Shown here: positions 62,483 through 64,000 of the stretch, in pieces | How positions within the stretch are numbered: the first letter of the stretch is position 1 | How the letters are laid out: each line of letters begins with the position of its first letter | Source of the DNA: Agelaius tricolor | Lineage: Eukaryota; Chordata; Aves; Passeriformes; Icteridae | Length of the DNA: 64,000 bases | Direction of reading: 5' to 3' | Assembly: GCA_023055355.1 (NCBI GenBank) | Contig: JALJCS010000001.1 | Span: 22,693,881 to 22,757,880 of the forward strand | Translations under genes and position numbers: made by a program | The notes under the pieces: model-generated | What the model was told of the DNA's origin: nothing | What the model saw: the letters and a program-made list of their open reading frames with translations, nothing else | The model's database searches: none

Positions 62483-64000
62483 ATACACATAGCTAGTAAA
62501 ATCTGCCCTCTGCACACAAAGGTATAAATAAGTATGTATTCTCAATGTGTGTAACTGGACTAAACTGTAGCAGTATACTTGCTGCTGTGCCAGAAAGGCA
62601 TTATGCTGCCCTGAGTTAGCATAATTAAAGCAGCAGAACTGGTAAGCATAGATGAATCCTTGAAGACCTTGGAATGTTGTTTGGAGTCATGTGGAGCTGC
62701 TGGCCTCATTTGTATTGCATTGCTTTTTAAAAATGTTTTTCTGTTTTGGTGTTTTACCCAAAAATATTTCCTTATTGCCATATAATCCCACTGAGAGTAC
62801 TGTATGTGCTTAACAGCATATGTGGGTTTGTTTCTGAAGGGTTTCTTTTTTAATGTGCAGGGCTGCTGAAGCTTTGAATAGAAATGCTGAATCACTTTTT
62901 TAATGAGGTGTGGAAAGTGAACTGTGGGAATAAGTGGACTTGGCTGGACTGCAACTTCCCTAGATCCCATGGGAGTTTTGAGTGTCTGACAGATGCAAGA
63001 GTCCAATGTTAAGAATATCTCAGAAACATGAAGTTCCTGAAGGAAATACTAATCATCATCACATTCATTCTAAACCCTAGCAGCTCCTGAGTTTTGAAGC
63101 ATTTACCCTGTACCTGCTGCTTCAAAGGAAGTATGCCTGAAGGGAGTAGTTAGTAGCTAGAAGGGAGTAGTAGCATTCACTCCATAAAGTCCATAAGTAT
63201 AAGACAGTAAAAATATGTTCTAAAACAATTAGTAATATTAACAGTAATAACCTGTCTCAAATACTGTAGCTTCAACAAAATGTATGGGGGAAGATTCTGA
63301 CCTCCCTTATCCTTTGCCAAAGGCAGAAGCACAGTTCTAAGCACCAGGGAGAGGAATAGCAGGGGATTGTCATGCCTCAGCCCCTGGGAAAGATAAGCCA
63401 GATTCAGAAGTTACGAGAGGCATTTCTACACACATCACTGCAGAGAGGGGACATTTCTCTGAAGCAGTTGAAATATTTTATCTGTTTAGGAGGAGTTATA
63501 GCAACAGTAATCAATGAGATACTGCCTAAGAAACTCGTGAAGTAATCTGGAGGATTTTAGATGGAGACAAAATATTCCTTGGGGGCCTGGAGAAATATGT
63601 GCAACCATCTTTCTTTGAAGAGAATGAGAAACAGCTTTTTTTTTCCTGTGGTTCAAACAGTGCTAAAAGCAAATGGGCCTTGTCTTTGCTCCAGCTAAAA
63701 GGATCTTGCTTCTCTAAGCAGAAATATTTGGATTCTGCCTGGGAGGCTGGCACAGCTTTGCGCGCTCCGTGCGTGCTGAGTGCGCAGCTGGATACCTGCG
63801 AAGTGCTGGGTGACCACAGACTCATTTCCATGTATACTCCAGCATTCCTGCAGGAGGAGAGGCTCTTCATAAGCCTCTTCATAATGGACGTGTAAGCACG
63901 CAAGCTTTATTACCTGCCAGCTCACCAGGAAAGTATGCCATTCCTGCACCAACGGATGTGTAACCAGGGCTGGCTAATTATCCTGTGCTCTGCTGCCAGC

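Larger units (their letters stand above)
54394..64000. other. Intergenic, no gene recognised
   Basis: About 9.6 kb. No exon of DTL, which I recall as the upstream neighbour of PPP2R5A in mammals, can be recognised. The (ATAG)n and A19 tracts are the only clear repeats. A frame at 60290-60468 with an acceptor-like start is discussed as a weak candidate exon. Confidence 0.7.

Noticed and set aside
62560..63006. 149-codon minus-strand frame near the right end
   Set aside because: No recognisable domain, no splice signals of note, and no homologue comes to mind.
63730..63900. Small CpG-containing open frame near the right edge, read on both strands
   Set aside because: Both strands are open over the same bases, no domain is recognised, and no splice context supports an exon.
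1..64000. CRISPR arrays, operons, rRNA or tRNA clusters
   Set aside because: None present. The window is vertebrate nuclear DNA with introns and avian repeats.

Overview
The window looks like bird nuclear DNA, probably from a passerine. The signs are 3'-end fragments of CR1 LINEs, avian-type retroviral LTRs, and a C2H2 zinc-finger gene of a leader type ([12 protein letters not shown]) that I associate from memory with songbirds. There are no bacterial-style operons. Coding sequence is sparse and split by introns. All identifications come from reading the sequence and from memory of the families; no database search was made.

Positions 1-37303 hold most of PPP2R5A on the minus strand. It encodes the B56-alpha regulatory subunit of protein phosphatase 2A. 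Ten complete coding exons and the first five codons of an eleventh could be placed base by base. The exon lengths and phases join into one open frame of 361 codons, and the remaining C-terminal exons lie beyond position 1. Intron 1 is about 17 kb. The first coding exon sits in a CpG island (about 36640-38780) with GC boxes, CCAAT boxes and two copies of a TALE-homeodomain (PBX/PREP) decamer.

Upstream of the promoter, 38781-64000 is mostly non-coding. Its one convincing protein gene is an intronless six-finger C2H2 ORF (43180-43908, minus). It is wedged between two retroviral-type sequences in the same orientation. On its 5' side is a partial LTR (about 43921-44412), and on its 3' side an LTR-like segment of a different family (41896-about 43058). 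The whole 2.5-kb block is bracketed by the same five bases (CAGCC). This is the most interesting feature here, because it looks like a zinc-finger gene carried in, or moved as part of, an LTR element and supplied with an LTR promoter and leader.

Two further copies of the 5' LTR family stand alone at 47321-47982 (minus) and 51628-52277 (plus, with a perfect 5-bp target duplication). Another LTR-like sequence lies near 53906-54393. CR1 fragments occur at 11365-11440, 39257-39314 and 41174-41580. The last 9.5 kb shows no recognisable gene.
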